DNA of 64,000 nucleotides from Istiophorus platypterus (GCA_016859345.1 CM029124.1:13166480-13230479); one strand, 5' to 3'. Positions 24,359 through 39,210 are shown, counted from the first letter of the stretch. The notes: generated by a model not told the origin, from the letters alone. Translations and numbers: made by a program.

Positions 24359-27300
24359 GGGGGAAAATTTTGTAATCTAAATCAGACCAATACAGTGGAA
24401 AATATCAATATCAATAAATTCCTTTTACAAAGCCACTCAACTCATCCACCCATCCACTTACAATACTCACAATAACCACACTCACAACCCCCAACATCAG
24501 CAAATACAGCTGCAAACAGCAATATTTAGGCAAAGTTCATCAAACGGAATAGAATGTAACCAATCAAAAAATGACTTTTCTACAATCACCTTTGCAGAAT
24601 AATAGCTCACCTCGTTTTCCTCTCTTTGTTTCCGAATACAATTGTACATAACAGCCAAACAGTTTAAACTATGGAAATTGTTCCAAAGCTGCATGCACAT
24701 GATGCTTTTGTTCACCTCTGGTATAGGCTGAATTAATTGTTTGGGACAAAAAAAAGAACAAATATTTTCACCAGGGAATTAAGGAATTAAAGGTGAAATT
24801 TGTGGTTTTCTGAAAAGGTTAAAAGACCAACAATCAAAACTGTTAGTTGAACTTTTAGATAATGATATTACAGTAACTAAATGTGCACATGGTTATGTGT
24901 TTGTGGGATAGTGAACAACATTGATTTTGGTGAAAAAGGTTTTTTTGTGCTTAGTACAGCAGTGCACAGCTGGATCAAAAGCTTTTCAGATCAGTTATAA
25001 CAAACTTGAAAAGAAAAAAGACTAAAGAACACAGATTTATTTAATTTAATTTATTTATTTCCCTTAGTTTTTTAGTTTTTTGATTCCGATAAAAACGTAG
25101 TAGTGTCAAAACAATCTTTGCACTACTGGCTACAAATCAAGCACAGTGCTCCAATATTGATCATTACCAGGCAAAGCAGTACAAAGAAAGTGTTGTTTTA
25201 TCTGGATTTGCAGCTTTTCTACCAATTACTTTGAATGTCACAGTTAAATTATTTGGCCTTGCATCTAGGTAAATATAGGATAAAATCCTGCTGATTGGCC
25301 ATAAATAACAGCATTTGTATGTTTTTGGCATGGCCAACTTTGAGGACAAGGAGCAGAAATCTGGTTTTAATAACAATTGGTCAAATGATTTTTGAACTTG
25401 CCTTGACCCAAGGAACTCGGGGAAAATGGAGGGAGCTGGATATGTAGAAATGTGTTGGACGCAGGGGGCATTTTTGAAATGAACCCTGCAGGTGCTTGAA
25501 GACCTGCTTTGTTAAAACTAAAATCTGTTCCATGCAGGTAAATTTTGAGTTTATTTTAAATGCAAACACTCAATCTTTCTCCTTCCATCATATCTCAAAG
25601 GTCCACAAATGTGACAGTATCACTTCTGAGGACAACTCTACGCTGCTTTGTACATTAGAATCTGAATGCTTTTTACTTTGTTCCTATAAGTTGGCCAAAT
25701 GAACAGTTTGCCCTGACCAAACAGAACATTTAATATTACACTGCAAGAGTTTTAAGGGACGGTCTAAGAAACAGAAGTTGTAGCTTATCAAAGCCATCAA
25801 ACCTTGCTGTATGTATACTTTTCATGTATATAGTATGTGCCCATTTGTGCGAGTGTGAAGACTGTTATTCTGCTAATTTAATATCCATCAGTTCCTGCAG
25901 TTTCCTCCTCCAGTTCTTGTGTGTTTAGCCAAGGCATGATTTACAGCTGTGCCAAGGTAATTCAGTCCGATGTGTGTTTGTGTGTTTGGCCCTTTGCTCA
26001 GTAGGCCTGGTGTCGGTGATTTATGTCTCTCAGGTGGACACACAGTTCAGGGAAAAATGTCAGATGATACAGAGATCAGCAATGACATTTCTGTATAAGA
26101 GTCGAGCTTATATGATGTCTCTCAGGTGAGTGTGGATCTAAGTATGGGGGAAAATCTACCTGCTACCTGCCACTGGACTGTAAATTCATCAGAGCTTCTG
26201 TTAACGACCTCTTTGCTTAATTGCACCTGGAGATCCATCATGCAGCAGACTGCTGACCACACCATCACATGAGAGAAGTCTGTTTGGCTGCTGTTATGTG
26301 TCTTGATGCTTCACATCTGTGCCTGGTGAGGCTTTTCTCAATATGTTTTATGTAACTTTACAGAAAGACTCATTTGTCTGTCCACCCTGAAGTTTCCTCT
26401 AACTATTAGACCACTGTGCACTTTGCCATTCAGTAAAAAGTTGATTACATAAAGAAGGGATTTTCGGATTGTGCCTATTATGCTTTGTTTCTCTGTGTGT
26501 TTGTTTCCCTTGTTCCCCTGTTGCGTGTGTGTTCTTATGCATGCATATGTTGTTCTGTGTGTGCCTCCGTGGGGTGCTATGTGTGTGTTCTGGTCGGCTA
26601 ATGAAAATACGTTCCTTACTGACGTGGCCTTTGGAACAAGTAACATTTTGGACCAAGATGTTTAGTGAGACAGACACATGTGTCATCAGCCAGGGACAGG
26701 GTGGGGAGGAGATTTATGGGGTGCTGAGACTGACACAAACCTTACTCATGTTGCTCTAGTGTTGATAAAGAATAATCATAAACACTTAAAGCCAAGAACC
26801 TCCCAACAAACACGCGATACTTGGGCCAGTACATACATGCTGTAAACATGTGCATGAATATATTAAAATACAGCTTTCACACTCTCACATATGACCACAC
26901 ACAGAAACAGTTTTTTTTTTCCCCGAAATGCCTAGAAATGACAGCTTTGCCATTCTTATGTCAACATAACAGTAACACATTCAAAATTAAAAGTCAGGAA
27001 CTAGTAGGATTAAAATATATTTTGTATTTGATTAATTCATTATCTGCAAATGGACAATTAATTGTGATTGGTCAAAAAAAATTAGGATGCTTATTGAAAA
27101 ATCACCCTGTACCGTGGCCTGCGCCTATAGACTTTGGGCTCCAGTTTCCAGAGCCCAGGTGCTTTAGCTGTTCTGCCACAGCATGTGTTGACCATGACGG
27201 GCTGCACTATGGCTCGCCTCAGGCCTGGAGGTCTTGGTTAGCTCCAGATGTGGTCTTTAGACCCTGCATGATTAGGTATGTAACGGAGGGCCAACTAGAC

Positions 27301-28085
27301 TTGGCTATTGCCTGTGCTGGCCCCACTGGGCCAGAAGTGAGGGGCTGTGCAGGGTCAAACATCATACATATATGTATGATTTAGATAGACCAGGCTGTCA
27401 TTGCTTTTTCATGATGCAATGGGTAGTTCTGCCCTGCAACTGAATTGGTCTGTTGGGACTTCCCACCACACTTTATGTATCTGTTAAGTGCACTGAGGTG
27501 TGTTTCATGGATTGTTTTTAAGCTACCTAGTGGTAACCAAGGAACTAGTTAACTTCATTTCTAACCTTTTCTTTCTGATCTCCTTTGTTTGTCCTACATG
27601 GAGAGAAAACTGTAGGCAGCTTACATGTTCTGCAAAAGCTGTAAATCTTTTTAAGGTGTTCTTTACCATCGTCCCTATAATGTGATGGGGCTTAAATTTT
27701 TAGAGTATACGAGATATTTGTAAGTTTCAAGACTGTTGGAATAAGAACTGGGACTTTAGAAAATTGAGAAGATTCAGAGACCTAAAATGAAAAGTAGGCC
27801 AAATCGAATCAACAAATATTTCAGCTGAAACCCTAGTATTTGGCCAAATGTTTTTTATACTGCAACATCACAAATGAACTAAATCCCTAAAAGACCAGAA
27901 ACATTTTTAGCTTCATCTACAGTTCTGAGTTCCATTAATCACTTGTATATATGTGCAAATAACAAAGCGTGTGAGTGCACGTACAGTGTGTTCATGAAAC
28001 ACTCAGCCATCCTGTACTCACACATGTACAAATAATTAGAAGTGCGCATGCATACACATAGAGCAATGATGACTAAAACAGGGAG

Positions 28086-28116
28086 TCAAGAAACGTCAAG
28101 AAACATCAAGAAACCT
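28086..28116. repeat. Short tandem repeat, three copies of a 10-11 bp unit
   Basis: Three consecutive copies of TCAAGAAAC separated by G, G/T and A variants. Confidence 0.8.
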
Positions 28117-29153
28117 CAGTCAGATTTATTGCTAGACTGTGTTATATGCAATCAGTGGAGTTGGGGGGTAGCAGGAGGTATGCAGATTACAGTGGGTTCT
28201 CCACATTTGAGCTTGAAAAATGGAAGTTACAGTGGACTTTGGACAAGTAAGAACCAAACTTTGTTCCTTCATTCATGTCCCTCATCAGTGTCTAATTGAC
28301 ATTAAGCTGCTTCGGTGGTGCTCTCTGCGTGTCAGAGAGCATTTCTGTAAAATACTTAATGTCTATCTTTGTGAGGACCTCTCTGTTTTAGACCTCTAGA
28401 GAGGGGACATTTTTGTGTGGATATTGTTGCCAATCGTAACCAGAATTATTGTGCCGTTTTCTTAATGAGGGACCTCACAAGTATAGAAGTACTAATTAAT
28501 GTGCTTATGAGGTCTATTTGGATGTGCCACCGTGTGCACACTACTGCTCTACGTGGCCACATGGGCTCAGAATCATCTGAAATGTCAGTATCATTGCCTC
28601 AGACTAGCACAGTGTTAAAATTCACTTGTATGTGTGCCTTTGTGTGTGTCTTGTTTGAGATGCACTGTTTAGTCATTACCTGATGCTGACTCATAACCTA
28701 TTTCTGGGCAACTTGACGCTCCAAGTGCCTTTTATTTTAATTGATATAGCGTTTAGAGGAACCAGACTAAACATGTTTTACCTGTGTGTTTGCATGTGTG
28801 TCACACTAGACTATATTAAGAGTCCCAGACAGTAGATGTGGATTCCGCAGATCTAAAATTAGCCATTCTGTAAACAAACATGAGGACATGTGCAATTGGA
28901 ATGATGAGCACATGTGGCTCAGCCACAGCAGCCAGTGTTGAGCATCTGCAGAGCACTGACACAGCCTAATTGAACATGTGTGGGGGACACAAGCAAAATG
29001 TGTGTGTGTACGTGAATGTGTTGAAATGCATCTGCAAATTTCTGTGTGCATGTGTGTGGCAGGGCTGACTAAAGTCAAGATGTCAGTGTATGTTTGCACA
29101 GACCATAATGATTCTGCCAGGCAGCTCTCCCATGGGGGCAGTGCAGTGGCAAA

Positions 29154-29227
<74 letters not shown>
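29154..29227. repeat. (CA)n microsatellite
   Basis: A pure CA run of about 74 bases, one of the longest in the window. Confidence 0.95.
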
Positions 29228-29228
<1 letters not shown>

Positions 29229-32200
29229 TACTGCCCCCACTACATTCAACACTCCCTTTCTCTAAGGACATTATTCCCCCTCTTCTATTTACTCAGGTCA
29301 GTAGCACTGCCATGGCAACCAGCAGTGTTTTGGAGAGTGCTTGTTTAGGGAATGTGTGTCAAGGGACAGATGAGCGAACACGTGGGGACCCTCTCTGCTT
29401 CTGCAGGCACCTAAGAGAGGAGGGAGTCAAATGAAGGGGGTTGAGGGATAACCAAAGGGCAGTAGATCCAAAAGCAGAAGACCTCTCTCAAAGGGCAAGA
29501 CCTTTTATTTACACCTGAAATATTGGTGATGTATGCCATACACAGGTTACCAGCATGTATAGCCCCACATCATCACCATCACCTACCAGGGTCTTTATAC
29601 TGTGTAATGGAGTGGCTGCACTGGCTTATCCTAATTTATTATTCCAAAGCACTGTAGCCTACAGCTGAATTGTGTTATTGTAATAAATATCTTCTCTTTT
29701 TGTTGATTATCACCAAATCAGCTCCATGCCTTCTGATAGCGGAGAGGAGACCACAATTTTATAATTCAGAACATTTCCTGTTCCTGTGCAGAGCACCAGT
29801 GCACTGTTGCATGCAATGGCCACAGCGAAAAGTAGGATATCTAGGATGTCCACATCTGTATGAAATGGTCTGTCAGAGAATGCCTGACCTGGTCCCTGGA
29901 GTCAGAGAATTAGCTGTTGTTCCCTGTTAGAGCTTAAAATCTCAAGGCCATTTCGGAGCAACTGGACTGCAGTTTTAGGCCCGGCCAAGATAAACTCAGT
30001 ACAATTCATCCCTCCCATAAAACCCAAATCCTCATGGCACGTCATCACAGCAAAACCTAGGAATAATTCGATAGAGACCAGACAAACAAAATTTCCGATC
30101 ACACATTGCCTTCTCTTCTCTAGACTGGCTCTAAACTGTGAAATGCAGAAATGCTTATCTGGAATTATATTGTAATAACATTAATAACAAAGTACAAAAC
30201 CACATTAAACTGTACAAGTTAGGGTTACTTTGAACAGGACCAGGAACAGAAGAGGGCAGTAACGTGCAGTATAAATAAATATTGTCTGGCAGCTGTGTAT
30301 CTCTTCACATAAAGTTTTTATATTTAGTGTCCTATTTCTTGCTGCAAAGAATCTGAGGAACGCGTTTGGCATGACGAGTGAACGGGTCCAGAATTAAGGG
30401 TGTAAATCCTTCCACCGGACACTTAGCAGATGCTCGTTAGCCTTCTCGCTCTCAAACCACCAGATTTAACAATTTCTGCTCATCCTCGCCGGATAGAGTA
30501 TCTTGCACTTCTCGGTATGTGTGGCTACTTCACACCGCAACAGAGTTCTCATTAGATTAGCAGTAGTTGGACTTCCTGCAGATAGGCGTGCAGCTAGTAT
30601 GAGCACAATGCTGATGTTGACCATAACTCAACTTCAAAGGGAGCGTCTGCTTCGTGTGGTTGGAGTGATAAAACTGCCCTTCAGTGTAAGAATGTTAATG
30701 ATCAGGGCTGTGCTGCTTTTGATGGAAGATTATATATAGAGCCAAGTGAGAGCGTGTGAAGGAGCCTAACTTGGTGTATTGGTGTCTATGGTATTTCACA
30801 ATAAAGGCCCCATAAAACAGTACCTGTAATACTTAATCCAGTAATAGATGACAGAATCCCAGAGATAAATGTTAGAGCTTAATGAAGTATTAGTGGAGAC
30901 AGTCCAGTGTGGCTGCTCTGGGTGCTTGACAAGCTTAGAGGTTTTAGAGTGTGTGACCGCAGACGCTGATGAATAGACCATGTGAATGTGAGGCCTGCTC
31001 AGATGTGTGAGGGTTTAATTCACCAAGCCACTCAGGGGAAATTATGAATCAGATTGTTTTCGACACTACATCTAGAATTCAGGCTCAGAGGGAGAAGTAG
31101 AGAAAAAGAGAGGGGCATGGAAAGAATCACAGAGGATTTACGATGTCTGAGCCCTCCTGTGAGAGGGCCTTTCCTCTGACAGGCAAGGAAATACTCCTCC
31201 AATCTGTCTCCCTGCTGACACCGGTCCGTAACAGACACATCCATGCCCCTATCTTAACACACCTCGTGCCCCCTAACTTTCGCTATGTTGCGCTCCGTCT
31301 GCCCTGTCTTTAAATCTGCTGGTAATGATGCAGCTCATTGAAACTGGTGAGAGCAGGGGAAGGCAGATTGGAAGGAAAAAAGTGAAGAGAAAAAAAGGAT
31401 ACGTCCAGTCCCCAGAGCCTCAGCGATTCCCGTGCTGTGGAAAATGTGCGCTCTTCGTCTCTTCATCCTGCGCCAGGGAGCACAGTTTCCAGGAAGTGTA
31501 GGGGTTAAACATACATAGTTTGCCACTGACCTCTCACCTCTGATTAGCCTAGCGTAGCCGCTAAGTGGTTCTCTGTGACTCTTCCACTCAGCCTGCCAGC
31601 ATCTCTGGGCCATTTTCACATAATAGCAGCAGGCTCGATGTATTTCGTGTATCACGTGGCGCTGGACATTGTGGTGAATGGATAACCAGGCCAGCATGTT
31701 ATACCACAGGGTAGCTTGGTTTCATTATGGATGCAAATGCGTATGTTGCCTTTACCACTGTTGTACATCCAGCCCAGTGTAGCTGGAGCGTGCAACAGAA
31801 CGATCAACAGGCTTTGATTCTGTTGCTGAACGGGAATGCTGCAGGCAGTGTGCCCGGCTTGTTTGTGGCTTTGCATTGTGTGATTTTAAAGCTGCGCTGC
31901 TGTGAGCATAACCACTGGCTTGGGTCTTGTTTTTTCCTCTTCTCCCTCAGCTGACCCATTTATGACCTGTTTTTTCTCGTCATGCCTGATATTAGAAAAG
32001 TTTAATCATTGCTGGGAGACATACAAAGAGGATTAACATTCCTGGGTCTCCTACACTCAGACGTTACCCTTCTCCCTCCCGTTTCTCCTCCGTTTGGTCT
32101 CTTACCCCCCTCTTTCTTCCTCACTTCCCTGCAATTTTTGTCAGCTTTTATTCTTTTACTTGGTACTTCAGTCTACTGCTCCTTTCATAATTCTGCTAAT

Positions 32201-32609
32201 AGTCCTATCAGCAGTAAAATATCTAACTGACTGCAGTTCTCTCCCTTATTCATCTTATCTTTTCGGCTGCAATATTTTTAAAAATACAAGTGGATTTGCG
32301 TAATACTGCTACCAGAAAGTCACAGTTGTAATGGCAGCATCAGATATTTAATGTCTCTTGCATTTCTCTTCCCCTTCCTTTGTTTATTTGCATCTGTACA
32401 GGATATGACCAAATTGTTTGTGTTTGTGCTGGACACTTAAGCTGCACTTGCAGCATTTTACCATGGAGGCTGCTTCTGCTCTGAGCCTGAAGGCTGAAGA
32501 ATCTCTGTGTGGTGTGTGGGCTCCCTGGTGCCGTATCCTCTGTGATGCATATAGGATGAGTCTGCTGTCTGTGTATACTGTATCAACAGAGCATCTGTAT
32601 GCTGTCACC

Positions 32610-32653
32610 TACAGTACACAGTGCTCGCCATACAGAGAGCACTGTGTACTGTA
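32610..32653. repeat. Perfect inverted repeat, 17-bp arms with 10-base loop
   Basis: The left arm TACAGTACACAGTGCTC (32610-32626) and the right arm GAGCACTGTGTACTGTA (32637-32653) are exact reverse complements around the loop GCCATACAGA. Pairing stops at both outer ends. The stem is shorter than a usual microRNA precursor. Confidence 0.9.
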
Positions 32654-35600
32654 TTTCACTTAGCAATGAGTTGGAAGAGAGATTAATGTGGTAGGTACAG
32701 CTCTGTCTCTCCAACCAGCTCCACGTCTCTTTTATCTATAAATCATCATGTGTACATGCCCCTGCCCCACTACCACACAGACACACATGCAAGCAGAGAA
32801 AATTGCACAAGGAAGAAATGCATGTTCTTCATGACATCTGGTGAGACTTTATAGTTCAGCTCCAACCAGCTCTTATCAGGTGTAATTGAGTAAGAGGATG
32901 ACAACCACACACTTTTTGGGTGTAGCACCTACTCCCTTCTAACACAACCTCCAGCTTTTCAGCAATGGAATGAGTGGATGAAAACATATCAAGATAGTGG
33001 AGTATTGAATGTTTCACATTGCTCAGAGTCCAGCAGCACCAGGTGCACATTTGATCCTTGAATGTAAAGGCGGATCCCTGAATACCACCGTAACACCACT
33101 GTGACGTGACTTTAAAATCAATATGTAGGTTCAGTGTCTTGATTGTGAAGCGAGATTGTGGCACCGATTTTGTTACTGAAAAGTCTGCAGTTTAGAAAAC
33201 AAAACAAAAAATGGGATTGGTAGCGTATTTAAGCATTCCACACGTATGTTTTCCATGTGAGGCCGTGTGTGGGCTTAAACCAGATAGCTTTCTGCTGCAG
33301 CCAAAGAGCAGGGTAGTATTTCTAGAGTTTGTTTGATGTATGATGCTATCTACTGGATGTATAGCACCACCTCAGTGCTGTCTCCAGATTGATGAGTAGT
33401 CTGCCTTAGGCTATACAGTAGAGGCTCGGCTGGCCTTTGAAGTTCTTGGTTGATTAAGTCCGCCGTCATCGGTCAAAGCCTCGTTTCAGCTTTCCTACAT
33501 TATGCTTCAAGAGTTTAAGTATTTTCTGGCTTGTAATTGTAGAGCCAGCTAATTTGGTTGCTCAAATAAGTGTTTTTATAAGCTACACTATTAAAACTAA
33601 GTGCTATACAGGTAGCCAAAATACAAAGTAGAACAAATATTAAGCTTTATAACTAGACCTCTCCTGAGCCGTCAGACTTCAACACTTTGAACTCTGGCAT
33701 CTCGTTCTACGAGTTTTCACAACTTTCTGGACCAATATGACAACATTCTTCCATGAGAAATTATATTAATGGGTTTTTAATTTCTGTTGGTAGCCAGTGG
33801 AAAGTGCTGCCCCAGGCCCTGATCCAAGATGTTCGATTTAATAAGTGTAAAGATGTGACTGACATGGCTACGGCATATGGTTCACATCATGTCTATGCTC
33901 ATCAAAATGTTTTAGTGACCACCAGGGCCTGGTGGACATAGCCAACATCATCCTACAGGCAACCCCTCCCGTTAACTCATGGGACGAATTGATACTTCCC
34001 ATGAACAGTTGACAATTAGCTTGTCTAAAACGTCAGAAAAATGCATCTTATCCAAGAAGAGAGCTCCTGAGACAGCATTTAAAGTCCTTGAAGACATACA
34101 AATTTTGTCGTTATGTTAAATATATTAATGAGTAATAAATTGCAAAGTTCTTCATTCTGGATGTTTTATTTACGACATGTTTAACAGACAAAAACTCGGA
34201 TAATCTAGGTCTTATCAGGTAGGATCCCTAAAATCAGTTTTCTGAGCCTGTAGAGTCTAATTTGATCAGATGCGACTATTATTTTAGCAGCCACCCTTAT
34301 TGTCAGCGTGTTGGTCACGCAAGTGTTAAATGGTGAAATAGTGCTGTCATTGTCGTTATCTTTTATGCGCTGTGGTTCACCCCAGCACAATGTGACCCCT
34401 CTCTCTGCCACAGTGTCGCAGCAGCTTTCATCAGTCATAGAGTTGTTCTTCTCAGCCTATCATCAGCTGTCATTAGTGCTCTAAAAGGCCCCTGCTCTTT
34501 CTCACACACACATATACACAGGTGACACAGCAGAAGCTATTATTCAAGGTTAGTCCTTAATGCTTCACCGCATGAGAGTCTTTGATATTATTTCAGCAGG
34601 AAATTTCAGTGAACGAGTGGCATTTTATCTTTTCCCTCTTTTTATCCCGCAAAGTTCAATTTTATCTGAAGCTTTGTGGCACCTGCCTCATGTTTGTCTT
34701 ATGTTTTTGACCTTGTCCAGGAGAAAGAACCTTAACCCAGAAACTTCAGGACACACCCTAATTGATTGCTATTTGTCACTGACCATGACCACTCATAACA
34801 CACAAACACTCAGACACATATGTTCAAACGCCCCTTTCTGATACGGTATCTTCTCCAAAGGCATTGCTTGTTGACAGGTAGCCTATAAAGCCGTCATTTT
34901 CTGGAGCGACAGGATGAATTATTAAAACAATTCTGTCTTTCTCACTGGATACACACATTCTCCCCTTCAGTTACTTTGACCCAGTTTTTACCCTTAAGGC
35001 CTGCAACAGGCTTTTATCATTACTTGCTTTTTCATGGCACATGCATATCCCTTCCACCCTATTAGCAGACGCTGCAAGCATACTTCTTCTTTTTCCAATA
35101 CTCCCATCTCCTAAGTATTTTTAATCCTTGGGAAAAAAAAAAATATTTGGGAGCTCTCAAGCATTTGGCTTGGCTAATAAAACATGAGTAGTTACATGTG
35201 TTGCCCACAGAATAAATACATCAGGCATTTACATGCCACATTATAGAGGGGTTGCTTTGTGGGAGTAGGCTGTTGCTGTTCCTCTCCAAGTTTTTTCATA
35301 TGGCCCTACATTTTTTACATTTGGCATTCGATGACAAAGAGAAATACAGTGTCTTTATATCTGTATATACTGTAAGAATCTCTCTGCTTGCTTCTGTAAA
35401 CTGATTCCGTCAGCTCTGGCCTCTTTTGGGGCCCATGTCTTTGGCTGCTCTGACTGACTCTCAGAGCTCCTGTTGTTGTTGTGAAAATGTGTTGGTGTTT
35501 GCTTTGGCGCAGGGGAAACCTGTAAAAGTCTATTCTTAGCCTTTGAAAAATTAAATCAGGCAGTCACCAAGCTGCTGGCTGTGAACTGAGTGACTGTGTC

Positions 35601-38596
35601 ATGCTAGTGCTTGGTAAACATAGATAAACACACGTACACCCACACTTACGCATTAGTGACAAGCCTGTGTGTTTCAGGTGTAAGCACAAGTTTAATTACG
35701 GGGCATGTTAAAGTGCATGTATGTGTTTGTGCTACAGGTATGTACACGAACATGTGCAAACTCCTGTCTATATCCGTCTGTGTGGATGAGCCAGTGCAGC
35801 ACAGTTTGAGCGTTGTGTGATGGGTTTGGCATAGGAAGCCGCTGATTTGTTGACTCGTCCCTCTACATCAACAGAGCTGCCAGCGGGTCTGCAGTCGGTG
35901 AAACGGCAGAAAGAGAGGAGAAGCGAAGGAGAGGGGTGTCGAGGCAAGTCTGAACCACAGAGCTGTCCTGGCTCCAAACTGACCCCATTCTCCTGCAAAA
36001 TGAAACTTGAGGGTACATACACAAACAAGGGCCCAATTAAGACAGCAATTAAGCCTACGCAGTTTATCATCCATTTGTGATGGGCCAGAGGAGCACAAGG
36101 TAACAACTTGAAATGGCTTGATTATCTGTGAAATAAAACAACAAACAGATTCAGCACTGTAAAGTGGTGCATGACTGTGCCATCAGAAACATCGTTTGAT
36201 CTTATTTTAGCCAGTTTTGCAGTATTGGATCCCTTTTCAACAGTGCTAGAGCTTCTGTCTATTCAACATTTGATGAAGAGGACAAGGAAAATGTCCCAAC
36301 ATGTTCCAAATTAGTCCAGTGATGAGACATGAATTTAATACCACGTGTATCATATATATGTTTGTCAGATGTAATATTCTATATAGAACTGTCAGTTGAT
36401 ATAGAGATTATATTCACTGAACAGTAAAATGTTATTCAAAGAAACTTGCAGCATATTCAGATCAGAAACACATGAAAGAATTTCTCATGGCAGTAATATT
36501 GGCAGTAAGAAATCAGGGCACAGCCTCTGAATATTTGGGCGGTGAGTATTAGCTGGGATCAAAACCTGACGCCATGCCTTCCAGGCAATGGGTTGGTCCC
36601 CTGGGTAGTGCCAGTGACACATCCAGTAAGGACAGCTCATCCAAAGCTCGGGGTGGTGAGTAAACAGACTTAATGGTCAGTGTGCAGTGGTCAGAGCGAT
36701 GAACGAGAGGTGGAAAGATGGGTCTAGTTAATCAATGTGTATTAGGAGGGGGATGCGCTTCCAGGAAGGGGGATCTGAGAGACAAAAAGGATGAGGGTTG
36801 GGGTGGTAGTGTGGGTTATGCACTCAGAGGGGATCAGCACATTCCCCTTTTACTTGCAGCACACATTTATACCCCAGGAATGTCCCTTTTGTTTCTGCCA
36901 GCCATTGTGTACCGAAGCAAGTATGCTATTTGAGAAATGGTGCCATTCATCTGTACCTGCGCCTGTCCTAGCTGTAAATGTTGAGCTAACTGCTGTTTTC
37001 TCGCACTCTATGGTATTGCTCTTTGTGCCTGCAAATTAGTGTATGTTTGTGTATGCCGTTGGCCAGTGATGGCTCTTTCTTTATAAGCTGGTGTTGACAG
37101 GCAGAGACAGAGGTTGTGAAGCATGTGTTGAAGGAGCCAGGGGAACTCTTTCAGATAGCTGAAGGTCAAAACTACCAAGGGTTTCATCATCACTCACTCA
37201 CCTTGACTGCACTGACCAGAAGGTGACTTTGCTCTTCCTGACAGTGTAGCTATGGTATAAGTGCTCTGACATAGCTACGCAAGAGCAAAAATACCGGCAC
37301 CCCTGGAATTAATTACATTTAAATTTGCATTAAAAAAATAAAGAGGAAAAACTGCAAAAATCTCGATATAGGTTAATCTTTTTTACAAGTCATAAATTGG
37401 CATTACAAGTGAGGTCAAACAGTTGTGTCTGTCCATCCTTCAAAGCACAACCTTCCTCCTTGCTTTTGCTTCTTCACACTCCCACTGGCCACAAGGCCAA
37501 AAGGCAATGTGAGGCGACTGAAAGCATGTAGGCAATATATATGAAAGAGTCAGCTACTGTAGACTGGAATGCTAACTCTTTGTGCTTAATCTGGATTTGT
37601 GCATTTTACCTTTCTTCTCAAAGGATCAGTTAAAAACATTGCACAGGAGGACTTCTTTGTAACAAAGCTCTGTAATGGGGGAGCAGAGGCTACATACATT
37701 TACATTATGCAACTGGGAGGATTATGTAGTTGTTATATTGTTGTATGACTTGTTGATCCCAGGGCTTTAAGCTCTTTAGAAAACCACAAGGACGCATGGT
37801 GGTTTATCTGAAAGAAAAGATGTTTCTCTTACAGATTGAAAAATCAACATATACCAACTTTACAGTAATAACATATGACACGGGAGTTCGTACCTACAGA
37901 TTTTACAACACACTTTTACATGTGAGCTTTCTGTCATGCTCACTAACACAACACTTGAATTCCACTTAGTGGAAAGTTTCCTGTTCTTTATGCAGAAACC
38001 TGTTTGCTGCCCTTTGAGAGTATTTTAGCTCTCTCCCTGATATTTACAGTCTCTCTACATGATGAATATACCTGCTCCTGTTCTGCAAAACCCCTGCTGT
38101 CTTGGAACATGCAATGCAGATGATATGGGATGTTTGGATCCAGTGCAATGTACATTTTTTGGTGTGGTATAATTAAAAAGCAGTGTAATGTCCCATTATG
38201 CGGTTTGGATAGCTGCAGCTGCTCCCTCTCTGTAACTGTGATCTCTCTGAGCCTGCCTAAACAAATACTTCATCCCTCTGAGGAGGAAGAGAAGGAGGGT
38301 GGGGTAACAAACACAGTGAGTGAGAGGGAGAGAAATCTGTATCATGCACAATGAAATGTGTATTACATGAGAGAAAACGGAGACGTAATCATCAAGATAC
38401 ATCCATGTACAGTACCAAGTCTCCGGGGCTTCTCCTTTTAATGGTATATGAGCCACAAAATTTTTACTGCCCATTCAGCTTCACGTTGTCCCACCTGAAG
38501 AAGCAACACCCAGCTCTTGTATCAGAACCAGGAAGCTTTTCTTCATCCTGATATGCAGACATTGCAGCTGCCAGCCAACGCCTGTCAGCCCTCTCC

Positions 38597-38790
38597 TGTG
38601 TGTGCACACACCACCACTGCAGGACTGGGGTCTGCCTGTATTGGCCTTTTACTATGTATACACATACACACCACCTCTGCTGCAGCGGGCCTGAGGCCTG
38701 GGGCCTGTGGCCTGCCGGCATTGGCTCTGCATTTTGTGTATGCACACACACCGCCACTGCAGGACTGGGGCCTGCCTGTATTGGCCCCGC
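38597..38790. repeat. GC-rich minisatellite, three degenerate copies
   Basis: Three copies begin near 38611, 38671 and 38751. They share CACACACC, then an ACTGCAGGACTGGGG-like core, then GCCTGCCTGTATTGGC. The middle copy has about 20 extra bases (GCCTGAGGCCTGGGGCCTG), so the spacing is 60 and then 80. Copies 1 and 3 are the most alike. Confidence 0.85.
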
Positions 38791-38864
38791 ACTGCGTGTC
38801 GTCCGCCTCAAAAAAAGCAAATCAAGAGTACTGATGGGTGAGAGTGCGAGTGCGGTGTGTCTGT

Positions 38865-38883
38865 AAAAAAAAAAAAAAAAAAA
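38865..38883. repeat. Poly-A tract
   Basis: A run of 19 A, followed within 140 bases by further A runs near 38912 and 38986. It lies between the minisatellite and the tRNA-like array and may be a retroposon tail. Confidence 0.9.
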
Positions 38884-39210
38884 GACAAACAGAACAACCT
38901 TCCAAGCGTGACAAAAAAAAAATCTCTTCATCAAACTCTGGAACATTGTTGGGGGGTTCGTAAACTGAACTGAACAAAGCACGTAAAAAAAAAAAAAAAC
39001 AACGACAAAAAAAAAAATGCATCATGTTCACACACACACATGAGCATAGGCAGCAATGCAGCACAGCAACAGAGAGGAGTGTAATGGTAATGCTAATGGC
39101 GTTGCGCGTTGCTTGCGCAGTGGCGTTGTGGGGAGACATGCCTTATAGTCACAACAAATACACCCACGGGAAGACTCTGTTGGATTGCTTTTCAGTCTTC
39201 ACTCTGAGTT

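Noticed and set aside
26821..27384. 187-codon plus-strand open frame, one of the longest in the window
   Set aside because: No recognisable domain, no splice-site-bounded exon pattern, and ordinary noncoding composition in its first half. Treated as chance.
28806..29252. 148-codon minus-strand frame
   Set aside because: Its beginning is a poly Cys-Val stretch from the CA microsatellite, and the rest is unrecognisable.
32610..32653. Hairpin as a microRNA gene
   Set aside because: The 17-bp stem with no outer pairing is too short for a standard precursor. Kept only as a finding.
38464..38982. 172-codon minus-strand open frame
   Set aside because: It runs through the minisatellite and poly-A tracts (phenylalanine run), so it is a repeat by-product.
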